Of a stretch of 64,000 nucleotides of DNA, positions 1-10,095 are shown one piece after another. This DNA comes from Prorocentrum cordatum (lineage: Eukaryota; Sar; Dinophyceae; Prorocentrales; Prorocentraceae): positions 342,501-406,500 of the forward strand of contig CAUYUJ010021171.1 in assembly GCA_963575745.1 (NCBI GenBank), written 5' to 3'. A model generated the notes under the pieces. That model was not told where the DNA came from and did no database searches. It saw only the letters and a program-made list of their open reading frames with translations. The position numbers were made by a program, and so were the translations under genes. Each line of letters starts with the position of its first letter. Within the stretch, counting starts at the first letter, position 1.

Positions 1-390
1 GTTGTTCTTGCCTGTTTCGCTGCTGTTGTGGTGCGATGTTGCTTCTGTTGTGCTTGCTGCTGCTTCTGCTGCTGTTGGTGGTGTTGATGTGCTTGCTGTT
101 GCTGCTGTTGCTGCTGCTATTGGTGGTGTTGTTGGTGTTGCTGCTGTGCTTTGCTGTTGCTTCTGCTGTTGATGGTGTTGATGTTGTTGTGATGGTTGCG
201 GTTGCAGTTGTCTGTGTGACCGCTGCTGTTGTTTGCGCGTGTTGTGTTGCTTGCGTGTGCTTGTGTTATTTGTGTTGGTGGTCTTGTTGCTCTGGCACCT
301 GTCTTGTTTTCCCTTTCTTGTTTCTTTCTTTGTTTTTCTGGCGCCCTGGGGGCCGGGGGTCGCCTCGCTGAGAGTTCCCAGCGCCTCGCC
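1..390. repeat. TGC/GTT-rich simple sequence, end of left arm
   Basis: Irregular TGC, TGT and GTT triplets with no stable unit fill this stretch. Translations give Leu/Cys- or Gln/Asn-runs, so the open frames here are composition artefacts. The complementary CAA/CAGCA-rich stretch at about 63,440-63,730 occupies the matching place in the right arm, so this is the outer end of the large inverted repeat. No gene is seen. Confidence 0.6.
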
Positions 391-391
391 C

Positions 392-838
392 TCACTCTGC
401 CCAGAAGCACCTCGCTCGAAGCTCCAAGCGGCTCGCGAAGCGCCTCAGGGCTGAGTCGGAACTCGGGGCCAAGGCCTGCGAGGCATCGCGCTGCATCGTC
501 GTTGCGGACTTGCAGAGGCGCCTGCGCTTGTTGTCGTAGAGCTTCTTGTCCTCGAGCGTGGCCTTCTTGTCGTCGAGCTTCTTGACCTCGAGCCTGGCCT
601 TCTTGTCGGGCTCGAAGCTCTGGTCCTCGGGGTTTCTGGCGTCCTCCCCCAGCGCGGTGGGTTCCGTCTCCCTCGTCCACCCGTCGCCCTTCGCCCACTC
701 GCCGACGCTCTCGACGCCCGACAGCTCGGCGACAGGCCGGCGATCGTCGCTGTCCAACTCGGCCAGAGGGTGCTGCGTCTCGGCCACGGTGCGCTGCGTC
801 CTCAGCTGGCTTGGAATGCTTAAGCCTAAGTTGGCCAC
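392..838 (-). CDS. Hypothetical Asp/Lys-rich protein, left-arm copy
   Basis: I do not recognise the family. The 148-residue frame contains LDSDDRRPVAELSGVESV near residue 28, then a charged segment of repeated KKLDDKKATLEDKKL-type units, then CKSATTMQRDASQAL, and ends RLELRARCFWAE. The right-arm ORF at 62,752-63,356 shares DSDDRRPFAE, the Lys/Asp coil and the end RARCLRAE in the same order, with many substitutions and one frame change. Conservation of the ends and of the charged coil in two diverged copies suggests that this frame was once coding. The start is uncertain: the right copy begins at MAESDSDD, so the first ~27 residues here may be extra. A short coiled coil is possible. No catalytic motif is visible. 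Confidence 0.4.
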   Translation of the reverse strand: MANLGLSIPSQLRTQRTVAETQHPLAELDSDDRRPVAELSGVESVGEWAKGDGWTRETEPTALGEDARNPEDQSFEPDKKARLEVKKLDDKKATLEDKKLYDNKRRRLCKSATTMQRDASQALAPSSDSALRRFASRLELRARCFWAE

Positions 839-1040
839 AGTTGTTTGTTATTCGTGTTGCTTGTCTTGCTGCTGGTCTTGTCCTGTTGTTGTTGTTATTA
901 TTGTTTGTCTTGCTGCTGCTTGCGAGCGCGCGGGTGAGCAGCTGTTGTTTGTTCTCCCAGCTGTTTGGCTTGGTGCTGATCTGCCCTGCCGTTGCTGCTG
1001 TTCTGCTGTTAGCTGTTTGCTGTCGTTGCTGCTGCTGTTT

Positions 1041-1288
1041 GTGTTTGTGTTCTTGTGTGTGTGAGTGTGTGTGTGTGTGTGTGGGGGAGTGTGTGTGTGT
1101 GTGAATGTGTGTGAGTGCGTGCGTGCGTGTGTGCGTGTGCGTGTGTGTGCGTGTGCGTGTGTGTGTGTGCGTGTGTGCGTGCGCGCGTGCGCGTGCGTGT
1201 GTGCGTGCGTTGGTGTGTGTGTGTGTGTTTGTGTGTGTGCGTTTGCGTGTTTGCGTGTGCGTGTGCGTGTGCGTGCGCGCGCGCGCGA
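1041..1288. repeat. (GT/GC)n microsatellite
   Basis: About 250 bases of alternating purine-pyrimidine, mostly GT with GC steps, ending in a short GCGCGCGC run. Such sequence can adopt Z-DNA. The mirror (CA)n tract lies at 62,200-62,435 in the right arm. Confidence 0.95.
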
Positions 1289-1289
1289 T

Positions 1290-2540
1290 GGTGATCCTCG
1301 GGCCTACGATCCGAGATGCTCGCAGATGCTCCCGGCCAAGAACTCGGACCCTCGATCCGAGGATGGAGGATCGAGCCTGCTCGGCGGCAGCGAGGGCCCG
1401 AGGACGACCAGAGAAGCACTGGGCTTGGTCCTCGAGCCTCGGACGTCGCGCCCCAGATCTCCCAGTCCAAGCTTGGCGACCCTCGGAGCTAGGATCCGAG
1501 GTGCTCGCATCAAGACCAGGATCTCAGATCCTCGATCCGAGGTAGAGGATCGAGCCTGTCTGGCGGCAGCGCGGGCCCGAAGACGGCCCGAGAAGCACCG
1601 GGCTCGGTCCTCGAGCCTCGGATGCCGAACCCGAGATCTCCCAGTCCAAGCTTGGCGATCCTCGGATCTAGGATCCGAGGTGCTCGCAGATGCTCAAGAC
1701 CAAGATCTCAGACCCTCGATCCGAGGATGGAGGATCGAGCCTGCCCGGTGGCAGCCCGGGCCGGAGGGCGGCGAAGGGGGCGACCTACTATCGCCGAGGC
1801 TCGGCCCTCGAGCCTCGGATGTCGGACCAGAGATCTTCCAGCCCAAGCTTGGCGACCCTCGATCTAGGATCCGAGGTGCTCGCAGATGCTCAAGACCAAG
1901 ATCTCGGACCCTCGATCCGAGGATGGAGGATCGAGCCTGTTTGGTGGCAGCGTGGGCCAGAGGACGGCGGGAGGGGCGATCTACTATCGCCGAGGCTCGG
2001 CCCTCGAGCCTCGGAAGTCGAACCCGAGATCTTCAAGTCCAGGCTTGGCAACCCTCGGATCTAGAATCCGAGGTGCTCGCAGATGCTCAAGACCAAGATC
2101 TCGGATCCTGGATCCTGGGATGGAGGGTCGAGCCTGCTTGGTGGCAGCGTGGGCTCGAGGACGGAGTGTGGGCCCGAGGGCGGCGGCGAGGGCGACCTGC
2201 TCGGTCCTCGAGCCTCGAGTGTCGAATCCGAGATCTTCGAGCCCGAGCTTGGCGACCCTCGGATCTAGGACCCAGGGCGCTCGAAGATGCTCGGGCTCGT
2301 GATCTCGGGCCCTCGATCCGAGGATGCCAGATCGAGCCTGCCCGATGGCAATGCGATGATCGAGGGGCGCCGAGGCCCGACCCTCGATCCTCGGATCGCG
2401 AGCCCGAGACCTTCCAGTCCAAGCTTGGCGACCCTCGGATCTAGGACCCAAAGTGCCCGAATATGCTCGGACTCGTGATCTTGGATCATCGATCCGAGGA
2501 TGCGGGGTCGAGCCCGCTTGATTCCTTGATGGTTGGATCG
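1290..2540. repeat. ~190-bp satellite, left arm (6-7 copies)
   Basis: Tandem units recur about every 180-200 bases. Landmarks resembling ATCCGAGGTGCTCGCAGATG fall near 1,491, 1,671, 1,866, 2,065, 2,267 and 2,447. Each unit contains several short palindromic GATCCGAGGATCGAG motifs. Open frames run through the array on both strands (for example a 459-residue frame from 1,065) but are repeat translations. The same satellite lies inverted at 61,260-62,180. Confidence 0.9.
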
Positions 2541-2711
2541 AGGATCACTCGGCGAGACCGGGGGGGTAGCGCCCCGCCGCTTGGAACGCCACTCGCGCGT
2601 GCTCGAGCGCTCTCTTGGAGCTTGAGAAGCAGATCGGGCTCGAACGCGCGCCTCGAAGCGGCGCCCTCGCAGCGAAAGACATGGGGCACTTGGCTCGGGG
2701 AGCTCGTGCGC

Positions 2712-3797
2712 TCAGGCGTCCGCGAGCATGAGCGAGGCGGGGTCGGACTCGGCCTTCGTGTCTGCCTGGCTCCTCTCGTCATCGCGCTTGTTCAGCTTCT
2801 CGTACTCGGCCTGGATCGACGCATACTTCTCGAAGTGCATATTGATGTGGTTCTCGAGCAGAATTTCATCGTGTCTGCTGCTTGACGGTTTTCGAGTAGT
2901 TCAGACTGGCGCGCTTGACCTGGTAGCGGAGCTCGAGCAGCTCGTAGCTCATGTCCGCGGTCTTCTTGATGTCCCAGCGCCGCCTGATGCTGGCTAGGGT
3001 CGTAGCCCTGGCGACCCCGTCGTTCGACGTCGAGACCGCGGAGGTCTCGCTGCACTTCGCACAATCCTGGGCCCTGCACGGAATCGCGTTGAAGAGCCTC
3101 TCGGCACTCCCGGCGGGCATCTCGCGCAAGTGCTCGACGGGCTCGAAATTCTTGTTGATCAGCAGCACTAGCTCGCGGAGGTTGAGGAGCTCGGCGGGGA
3201 TGTTTTTTTTTTTTTGGGGGGGGGGTGACCTGATGCGCTCGGTGTAGGAGCCGTGGGTCAGCTTCTCGAGTTTCTCGGCGCCGAGCTCCATGTCTCTCCG
3301 TGGCGAGCTCCTCCAGCTTGGCCTTGAAGCTCGGCATGAGCCAGGAGAGGTCCTCGGGCGGCTCTCCGCGGTTCTCGAAGAGGTCGCGCGCGTGCTCGTC
3401 CTTCCCGACGTAGGTCTTGAAGAACACCGCCACGGCCAGCTCGGCGCGCCTCTTACCCCCCTCGTTGAAAGTGTGGGTGTACTCGATGCTCGTGTGGCAC
3501 CCGCCTTGGTAGACCATCTCCAGAGCGGTCTGCTGGGCGCCAAAGTAGCAGCGCCTCGGCCTTGAAGTGGCAGCTCGCCATGCGAGCTGCGTCCTTGCCT
3601 TGCGCGCTCGATTGGCATTGCCTCATCTCGGCAATGCTGACATTCTCGGTGATGTAGCTCAGCTTCTCGATGATATTCTCGTGCTGCTTGACCATGCGCT
3701 CGAGAATCTCGTTCGGGCTCGGGCTCGGCGCCGCCGCGTGCTTCAGCGCCTCGACGGGCAGGCTCGCGGCAGCTGCGCGCTCGGCCAGATGGGCCAT
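2712..3797 (-). pseudogene. Two-part hypothetical protein, left-arm copy (decayed)
   Basis: Homologous to the right-arm copy at 59,947-61,036. Reading down the minus strand from ATG at 3,797, frame pieces give MAHLAERAAAASLPVEAL, then NEILERMVKQHENIIEKLSY (coiled-coil-like), then, after a frame change, FNEGGKRRAELAVAVFFKTY, then LGAEKLEKLTHGSYTERI, and finally HINMHFEKYASIQAEYEKL before a stop at 2,712. A poly-A/C slip near 3,200-3,220 shifts the frame. Order and spacing match the right copy, so the ancestor was one protein of about 350 residues. I do not recognise it; no enzyme motif is visible and the predicted helices suggest a structural or nucleic-acid-binding role at most. At least two frameshifts make this copy non-functional. 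Confidence 0.6.
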
Positions 3798-3844
3798 CGC
3801 TGGGGCTCGCGACGCAGCCAGGGGCAGCGATGTAAGGGGATGGG

Positions 3845-4010
3845 AATTGGGGGGGGGGGGGCGTCGACCTGCAATCGGCGCTGCATCGCCGATGCATCGG
3901 CGATGCGCGCCCGATGCTTCGGCGATGTATCGCAGATTCCAGATCGACGCCGCCCCGAAACATATGCCTATGTATCGGCGATACATCGCCGATGCATCGG
4001 CACGCCTATC
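3845..4010. repeat. CGATGCATCGGCGATG minisatellite
   Basis: Self-complementary GATGCATCGGC words are repeated irregularly upstream (minus sense) of the left-arm pseudogene. The same words occur at 49,960-50,170 and 59,838-59,880. Confidence 0.8.
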
Positions 4011-4121
4011 CCCCCCTACCGCTGCCCCTGAAAAGAAAAGGCTCGGCGCCCCGAAAAGGCCCGAAAGCTTGGAGTCTCGGAGACTCGGGGAAGCTTGGGC
4101 CTGGGCAGCTGCGGGGGCAGA

Positions 4122-4290
4122 GGGGGGGGGGGGGGGGGGGAGGAGATGAAGATGGAGGAGGATGGAGGAGGAGGAGGAGGAGGAGGAGAGGAAGAAGCAG
4201 GAGGAGGAGGAGGAGGAGGAGGAGGAGGAAGAGGAGCAAGAGGAGGAGGGGCAAGAGGAGGAGGAGGAGGAGGAGGAGGAGGAGGATCGG
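4122..4290. repeat. G-run plus (GGA)n tract, left arm
   Basis: A poly-G run followed by about 130 bases of GGA/GAG triplets. The purine strand is the plus strand. A shorter (TCC)n tract at 59,635-59,660 occupies the corresponding place in the right arm. Confidence 0.9.
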
Positions 4291-4640
4291 CCATTTTGGT
4301 AGGAATCAGCACTCGGCGAGTGCTGATCCCTACCCAAACGTCGTTCTGACGTTTGGTCCATGTTTGTAGTGCATATCATGGCCCTGTCGCGCGGTCGTAA
4401 CGTGGGCAAACTGAAATGGTGAGGATCCCACAGCCCTGCCACACGCTCGTGATTGCGGAAGCTGGTGTGGTGAGACCACCATGGCCATGCTCAGCGTTGT
4501 TGATGTTGTTGCTGATCAGCATGATATGATAACAACTTCGACCCCCGCAACTTTCCAGGTGATTCTCAAGTTCGGCCCCCGCGCCTCCCCCACATATAGA
4601 TCCCTGTGGTCGGGGGTAAGAAATAGAGGGGGGAAGGGGG
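4290..4640 (-). repeat. Inner boundary segment of the left arm
   Basis: Reading the minus strand, the words for NNINNAEHGHGGLTTPAS and VWQGCGILT match NTIKNADHGHGGLTISAS and AWQGCGILT on the plus strand at 59,350-59,460. It includes the palindrome CAGCACTCGGCGAGTGCTG at about 4,309-4,327. This is the last stretch clearly shared with the right arm. No gene is assigned. Confidence 0.6.
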
Positions 4641-4667
4641 GGCACCTTTATTATCGCCCGTGGTCGG

Positions 4668-4782
4668 ATATATGTATGTATGTATGGATGTGTGTGTGTG
4701 TGTGTCTGTGTACATGTGTGTATGTGTAGATTAGTGTGGTTATGTGTGTATGCATGTGTGATTGTGGGTGTGTGCGTGTGTG

Positions 4783-4815
<33 letters not shown>

Positions 4816-4945
4816 CTGTCTGTGTTTGTGTGCGTGTGTGTGTGTGTGGGTGCCTGTGTGTGTGCGCGTGTCTGTCTGTCTGTCTGCTTGTCTACCTGTC
4901 CGTCCGTCTGTCCGTCTGTCTGTATGTCTGTCTGTCTCTGTATTC
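4668..4945. repeat. (GT)n and (CTGT)n microsatellite
   Basis: TATG, then GT/GC dinucleotides, then CTGT/CCGT tetranucleotides up to about 4,945. All long frames here are repeat translations. Confidence 0.95.
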
Positions 4946-4959
4946 CTCCTCCTATAGCT

Positions 4960-5570
4960 TTACAAGCTTCAGGAGCCCCCCCAGGTTTTCTGAAGTTCCT
5001 GGAAGCCCCTGCGGGGCCCTGGCAGCGGGCCCACATCGGTCAGGAGGGCGGCCGAACGGCCCCCGAGGGCCCCAAGAGGCCCCAGACATCCAGCAGACGC
5101 CCGAATACGACTCAAAATGATCCGCAAGAGGCTTTCGAAACGCAGAGGGACATTATTGATGTTGAATGGTTCTTGTATGATTTGGGGAGTGATCTGCTCT
5201 TCGGCGGTCTTCTGGGCTCCCAAGACCGCCCAGGCCCGGAAATCGCCCCGCAACTATGCAAGAGGTCTTCCAGGCAGTCCGAAAGATCCTCAAGACGGCC
5301 CGACACGGTTCCAAGATGGGCCGAAGAGTGCCCCATGACGGCCGAAGATGGCCCCAAGACGCCCGCCGAAGCATTCCTAATCGTGACCCGGTCGTTGAGG
5401 GAAACCGCTGTTGGAAGCGGGACGGCCCGAGGAAGCCCCCGCAGGCCACCAGAAGGCGGTCAGGAGGCCTCCAGAAGGCCCCAAGAAGTCTTAAAAAATG
5501 ATCGTGAGGCCCCCCAAATGCTCTCCAAGGAGGAGCCTCAGCAACAAAAAGCTGGGGATGGTGGGGAATC
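4960..5570 (-). repeat. Degenerate CCAAGA/GGCCC-rich satellite relic
   Basis: Words such as CCCAAGAGGCCCC, CAAGACGGCCC and CCCCAAGACGCC recur on the plus strand. They are the complement of the CTTGGGGCC units of the 28.5-34.9 kb satellite, so this looks like an old inverted fragment of the same family. No gene is recognised; 5,570-5,860 shows nothing further. Confidence 0.5.
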
Positions 5571-5859
5571 TTTCGCAAGATAGGGCGAGAAAGGGGGAGA
5601 GGCGGAAGAAACATGCGGGAAAGATAACGAATCACATTATTAGAACGGAAAGGTCGGAAAAGGCAACAAGGCGTTGTCGCTAAATCATGTGTGTTTATCT
5701 TCATGCCGATCCGCGTGCACGCCAAATCTCAAGGACAAAGGTGCACTGGCGCGGGACAGGGGGGCACGGGCGGGGGCTTTAGTGGGGACAGGGTGTAAGG
5801 GCGGTGGCATGCGGCGTCGGTGGCGGTGGCTCGCGGAGGGGGAAGCGGGGGATGGGGGG

Positions 5860-7240
5860 GGACAGTGGCTGCGACGCGAACACAACTTAAGCAGTCGAGG
5901 TGGAAGGGTCGCTGGGCTGCTGGAGAACAGCGGGCACAGCGGGCGGCGGCGGGGGGCGCGTGGCGGAGCCGGGCGGGCTGCGACGCTGAAAAAAATCGAG
6001 GCGGAGGGGGCGCTGAACTGCAGGAGGACAGCGGGCAGTGGCGGAGAGACCTGTGGGGCCAAAGGGGAAAAGGGAAAACTGCGACACGAAAAATGAAATG
6101 GTCGGCGCGGAGGGGGCACCGGGCTGCTGGAGGATAGCGGGGGCCGGGGGCGGTGGCGGTGGCCTGCGGGGGAGGTGGTTGGGCTGCGACGCGAAAAAAT
6201 GGTCGGGGTGGAGGAGGCAATGCGGCGGGGAGGGGGCGGTCGGGGCGGAAGGGGCGCAGGGTTGCCGGAGCACCGCGGGGACGGGGGGGGGGGCGGTGGC
6301 CAGCGGGGGGGGGGGGGGGGGACGGGGGGCTGCGGCGCGGAAAGGAAGATGTTCGGGGCGGAGGGGGCACCGTGCTGCTGGAAGACAATGGGGACAGGGG
6401 TGCGGGGGCGTGGGCCTCTGCGGGGACGCGGGGCAGGGTTTGTGGCATGCCGAGGGGGAGGGGGGGCGGGAGGGGGGGGATGACGGTGGCGGCGGCGGTG
6501 GCCCGCTGATGGTGGGGTGGGGAGTGGCTGCGACGCGAAAAGTGGTCGGTGCGGAGGGGACACTGGGCTGCTGGAGAACAGCGGGGGTAGCGGGCGGTGG
6601 CAAAGGGGCCTGCGGGGGAGGTGGGTGGGCTGCGACGCGAAAGATGAAGTGGTCGGGGCGGGGGGGTGCACTGGGGCGGAGAGGGGGTGGATAGGGGAGC
6701 TGCGACGCGAAAAACAAAGCTGTCGGGGCGGAGGGGGCACTGGGCTGCTGGATGACAATGGGGGCAAATGTGGGGGAGGGGAGCCTGCCGGGGGGGGGGG
6801 GGTCGGGGAAGGGTGGGGGAAGGTTGGGGGGGGTGATGGGGATGTGACTGCGACGCGAAAAATAAAGTTGTCGGGGCGGAGGGGGCACTGGGCTGCTGGA
6901 GGACAGCGGGGACAGCGGGCGGTGGCGGGGGCCTGCAGGGGAGGTGGGTGGGCTGCGACGCGAAAAGTAGAGTGGTCGGGGCGAAGGGGGCACTGGGCTG
7001 CGGGAGGACAGCCTGCGGTGGTGGAGGGTTCTGTGGAGAGGTGTGGGGGGGGGCGTGAGGGGTGGGTGGGTGGGCTGCGACGTGAAAAATAAAGTGGTCG
7101 GGACGGAGGGGACCCTGACCTGCTGGTGGACAGCGGGGACAGCGAAGACGGGAGAAAGTGGCGTCAGCCTGCAGTTGGGAGGGGGGTGCGGAGGGGGGGG
7201 GGCTGCGACTCGAAAAATAACGTGGTCGGAGCTCTAGACA
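5860..7240. repeat. ~105-bp GC-rich satellite (about 12 copies)
   Basis: The landmark CTGCGACGCGAAAAAT(A/G)AA recurs near 5,871, 5,979, 6,079, 6,184, 6,331, 6,527, 6,631, 6,700, 6,848, 6,953, 7,074 and 7,202. It is followed each time by GGTCGGGGCGGAGGGGGCACTGG and GCTGCTGGAGGACAGCGGG-like words. Spacing is mostly near 105 bases, with expanded G-runs accounting for the longer units. The Pro-rich 360-528-residue frames on the minus strand are translations of this array, not genes. Confidence 0.9.
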
Positions 7241-9114
7241 CCCTGAGCAAGAGAAACAAACACACATTTGCTTCTTAGGTTCGACGGACAAGAAGACTAA
7301 TTCTGGGGTGCACAAATTATGCAGTCGACCTCATACACGATTCCTGTGCCATTCCAGTTGTTGCCTTCGTTTGGCCAAGTGGGCCTCGTGCGAGGGGCCC
7401 CGCCGCGTGTGCCTCCGAACGGGGACTGGCCGTGGGGTAAAACACCCGCGAAATCTGCTCGAAAACCTCGTGCCGCTCCCGCTGCTGGCGCGCACGGCGT
7501 TACCATGCACAGAACCAGAACCCTCCTCCTCCTCCTCCTCCTCCTCCTCCTCCTCCTCCTCCTTATCTTTCGCAAGATGGTAGGGCAGCATCGTCCTCTT
7601 CGAGAGCCCTCGGTTCACGGTCCCCACTGTCGTGGCATCCCCACTGTGGTGCCACACTCTGCTCCCCCATGCCGAGGAATGTTCCTGCACGAGCCCCCCG
7701 GTTGATGCTCTCGTGCCTCCTCACCTCCTTCTCCTATCGTGCCGATGTCTGGGGAACGTGTGCCAGCGTACTCTCCCAACAAGGAGGACGACATGTAAGC
7801 ATAACCCGTGCGTGTTCGAACATACGCGGTGTTGAACAATTTCGGAAACTGACTCATGCAAAACGTGTACGCGGATGCGTGATTGCAGACGCCATGTGCA
7901 ACGCCCCGCCGCGTGGTCCTGGGGGTTGGCAGATAGGTCAATGGCCACCAAATCTCCTGGTGAGCTCACAGTCCGGCTTGCTGCGCATAGATGCCCGTAC
8001 AAGAATCAACATGCACGCACGACGCACCAAATGAATCCGCCATGCTCTAAGAGGTGGTGGATTGTTGTGGATCGCGCGCGTTCACACAACATCGTGCACC
8101 TGCGCTCGCAATTAACCAACAATGAGCCGTGTAGACTTGCCCATCTGCTCCCCCGTGACGTTCAGCAGAACCAGCACCAACGCAGTTCTGAACTCGTTCC
8201 TCTGACTGTTTCGGGCTGGGACATCATGATCCTACGCGTGTAACTGATACATGCCTTGCCCGAGCGCGAACCTACTCCACAGGCAGACAAAAACCTCCGA
8301 AAGAACATCAGCCCAACCCGATTTCGGCACGAGGGAATCATGTCCTGAGTGCAGCGGGTCCCAGGCAAAAGTGCTCTGCCCCGATCAACGTTTCGTCCTG
8401 AGCAATTGTGGGCAAAAATACATCCGCCCTGCGCTCGGTCAAAACATCTCGCGTATGATGCTGCACTGACCCATTCCTGCATGCTCCCGTGCATGCATCG
8501 TCCCCTGTGCCTTCCAGTCGAGACATCTTGCGCGCGCGCGTGTGGCAGAGGCCAGGGAGGACCGAGAACGGCGCGAGACCTCAGCACAACGCTCCGTCAA
8601 GATGTTGCCCATCAGCACAACATCTTTGGCGTCCTAGCCTCGGATCTGGGGCACTGGATGAGCCTCCATGGGAGCCTCTGTGGACCTCCGCGGACCTATC
8701 GTAGACGCGATGTTGACCCGAGTTCGCCCAGAATTCGACCGTCCCTCTTCACCCTCTCGTCCAGATGTCGTCTAGATTCGGTCCAGATGTCGACCAGCTC
8801 CGACGACATCTGGACAAGGTCCCCCCAAATTCCGCAGGGAACGGTGGGACCCTCTGAGGCTCCCATGTAGGAGCACACCAAGAGGCACACAGCTCGCCCG
8901 ACCATTGCCTTGGCGGCATGCAGAGGGGGTCGGGGGAGAAATGGGCCCCCTCCGACAAATTTTGCACATATTTCCAGGATGAGCAGAGGTGTACAAAGTT
9001 GCTGGCTTGCAGTTGTGGGCCCAGGATCAAGATGGTGGAGGGTGTCAGTGTGCAGATGTCTGTGGCGGATGCTTCTACGAAGGTGCAGGCCTTTCATCTT
9101 CAACGAAGAAAAAT
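7241..9114. other. No recognisable gene; short (TCC)n at 7,523-7,562
   Basis: Composition is close to that of coding DNA in places (for example 7,600-8,600), but no frame resembles a known family and none is convincingly continuous. Around 8,950-9,062 the words TTTGCACATATTTCCAGG and GGAGGGTGTCAGTGTGCAGATGTCTGTGG resemble one half of the inverted-repeat element at 50,671-50,845, so this may be a diverged copy. Confidence 0.4.
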
Positions 9115-9282
9115 ACGGTATAAGCATAAACGTTTGGCGCTCTGCGCGGATCTTTTGCATCTGCGCTGGGCCCCCCTGGCCGGGCCTCCGGCGCCGCCCC
9201 TGGCGCGCTTCGCGCGCCTGGGAGGGGCTCCGAAAGTTTGTTTATGGCGGAACTCCGAAAGTTTATGTTTACGGCATTTCCC
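9115..9282. mobile_element. MITE-like palindromic element, family 1, copy a
   Basis: Bounded by AAGCATAAACG on the left and AAGTTTATGTTTAC on the right. The core runs from CGCTGGGCCCCCCTGG through CCGGCGCCGCCCCTGGCGCGC to GGGGCTCCGAAAG and is broadly self-complementary. Three further copies (25,542-25,742; 47,648-47,861; 49,226-49,406) share the CATAAAC end, the GGATCGGCGCTGGACCCC word and the GGCGCGC centre. It has no coding capacity, so any movement would need help from another element. Confidence 0.65.
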
Positions 9283-9711
9283 TCTTCGAGACAAGGCCCG
9301 CGCCTTCTGAGAAGCAGCCCCCTTCTAAGAGGCCCCCCCTTCCCCCTGTCCCCCCCCACCCCCTTCTGTTGGAGACTTCGAAATGGGCACCGACACGAGC
9401 ACCGAGGGTTGCCTTCACCAGGGCAAGGTGATCTTAGATTTTGGTGTCGGTGGTAATCTTCCGGCCGCCTTGGAAGCCCGAAAATTGCCACCATCACAGA
9501 GATCGGGACCATCTTCCCTCGGTGGAGGCATATCGTCGATCTTCGTGTTGGTGTTAACCTCTGGGCCTCGTACTCTGCGCGTGGCGGACGCCCTTTTTGA
9601 CAGACAGCGCGAGCGCGGCCCACCACCGCAAGAAGACACACAGAGCGGCCAGCCCCCCTGGACCGTGCCGGCGCGACTCGCGCTGCGGCTTTCCTGGCAC
9701 CGCGTTCTCGG

Positions 9712-9892
9712 AAGGATGAGGAGGAGGAGGAGAAGCAGGAGGAGGAGGAGAAGGAGGAGGAGGAGGGAGGAGGGGGAGTAGGGAGGAGGAGGAGGAGGAG
9801 GAGGACGAGGAGGAGGAGGAGGAGGAGAAGGAGGAGGAGGGAGGGAGGAGGAGGAGGAGGGGGAGGAGGAGGGGGAGGAGCAGAAGGCTCGA
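9712..9892. repeat. (GGA)n tract
   Basis: About 180 bases of GGA/GAG with A and G slips, purines on the plus strand. The Ser/Leu-rich minus-strand frames through it are artefacts. Confidence 0.95.
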
Positions 9893-9924
9893 GCCGGGAG
9901 CGGCCTCTGCCGCCGATGGGGGAC

Positions 9925-10095
9925 AGAACAGGACGGGGCGAGCCGAGGGGGGGGGGGCGGACGTCGGTCCTGGAGTCGGCGCTGCCTCGCCCACAGATCG
10001 GCGACAGGCCCCCGATAGGACGGGACGAGCCGAGGGGGGCGGGACGTCGGTCCTGGAGTCGACGCTGCCTCGCCCAGGGGTCGGCGACAGGCCCC
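9925..10095. repeat. ~88-bp tandem duplication
   Basis: The block ACGTCGGTCCTGGAGTCG(G/A)CG through CTGCCTCGCCCA to GGCGACAGGCCCCC occurs twice, starting near 9,960 and 10,045, preceded each time by GACGGGGCGAGCCGAGGGGG-like words. The rest, up to 11,640, has no recognisable gene. Confidence 0.8.

Noticed and set aside
1065-2444. 459-residue plus frame
   Set aside because: Starts in the GT microsatellite and runs through the ~190-bp satellite; repeated peptide units only.
4286-4300. GCCATTTTGG as a spliced-leader relic
   Set aside because: Ten-base match without the CTCAAG end; likely chance.
5685-7315. Pro-rich minus-strand frames of 360-528 residues
   Set aside because: They are translations of the ~105-bp GC-rich satellite; all six frames are open because units lack A/T-rich stop codons.
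7875-8587. Possible host gene on either strand
   Set aside because: Composition is gene-like but frames are short, overlap on both strands and match nothing I recognise.
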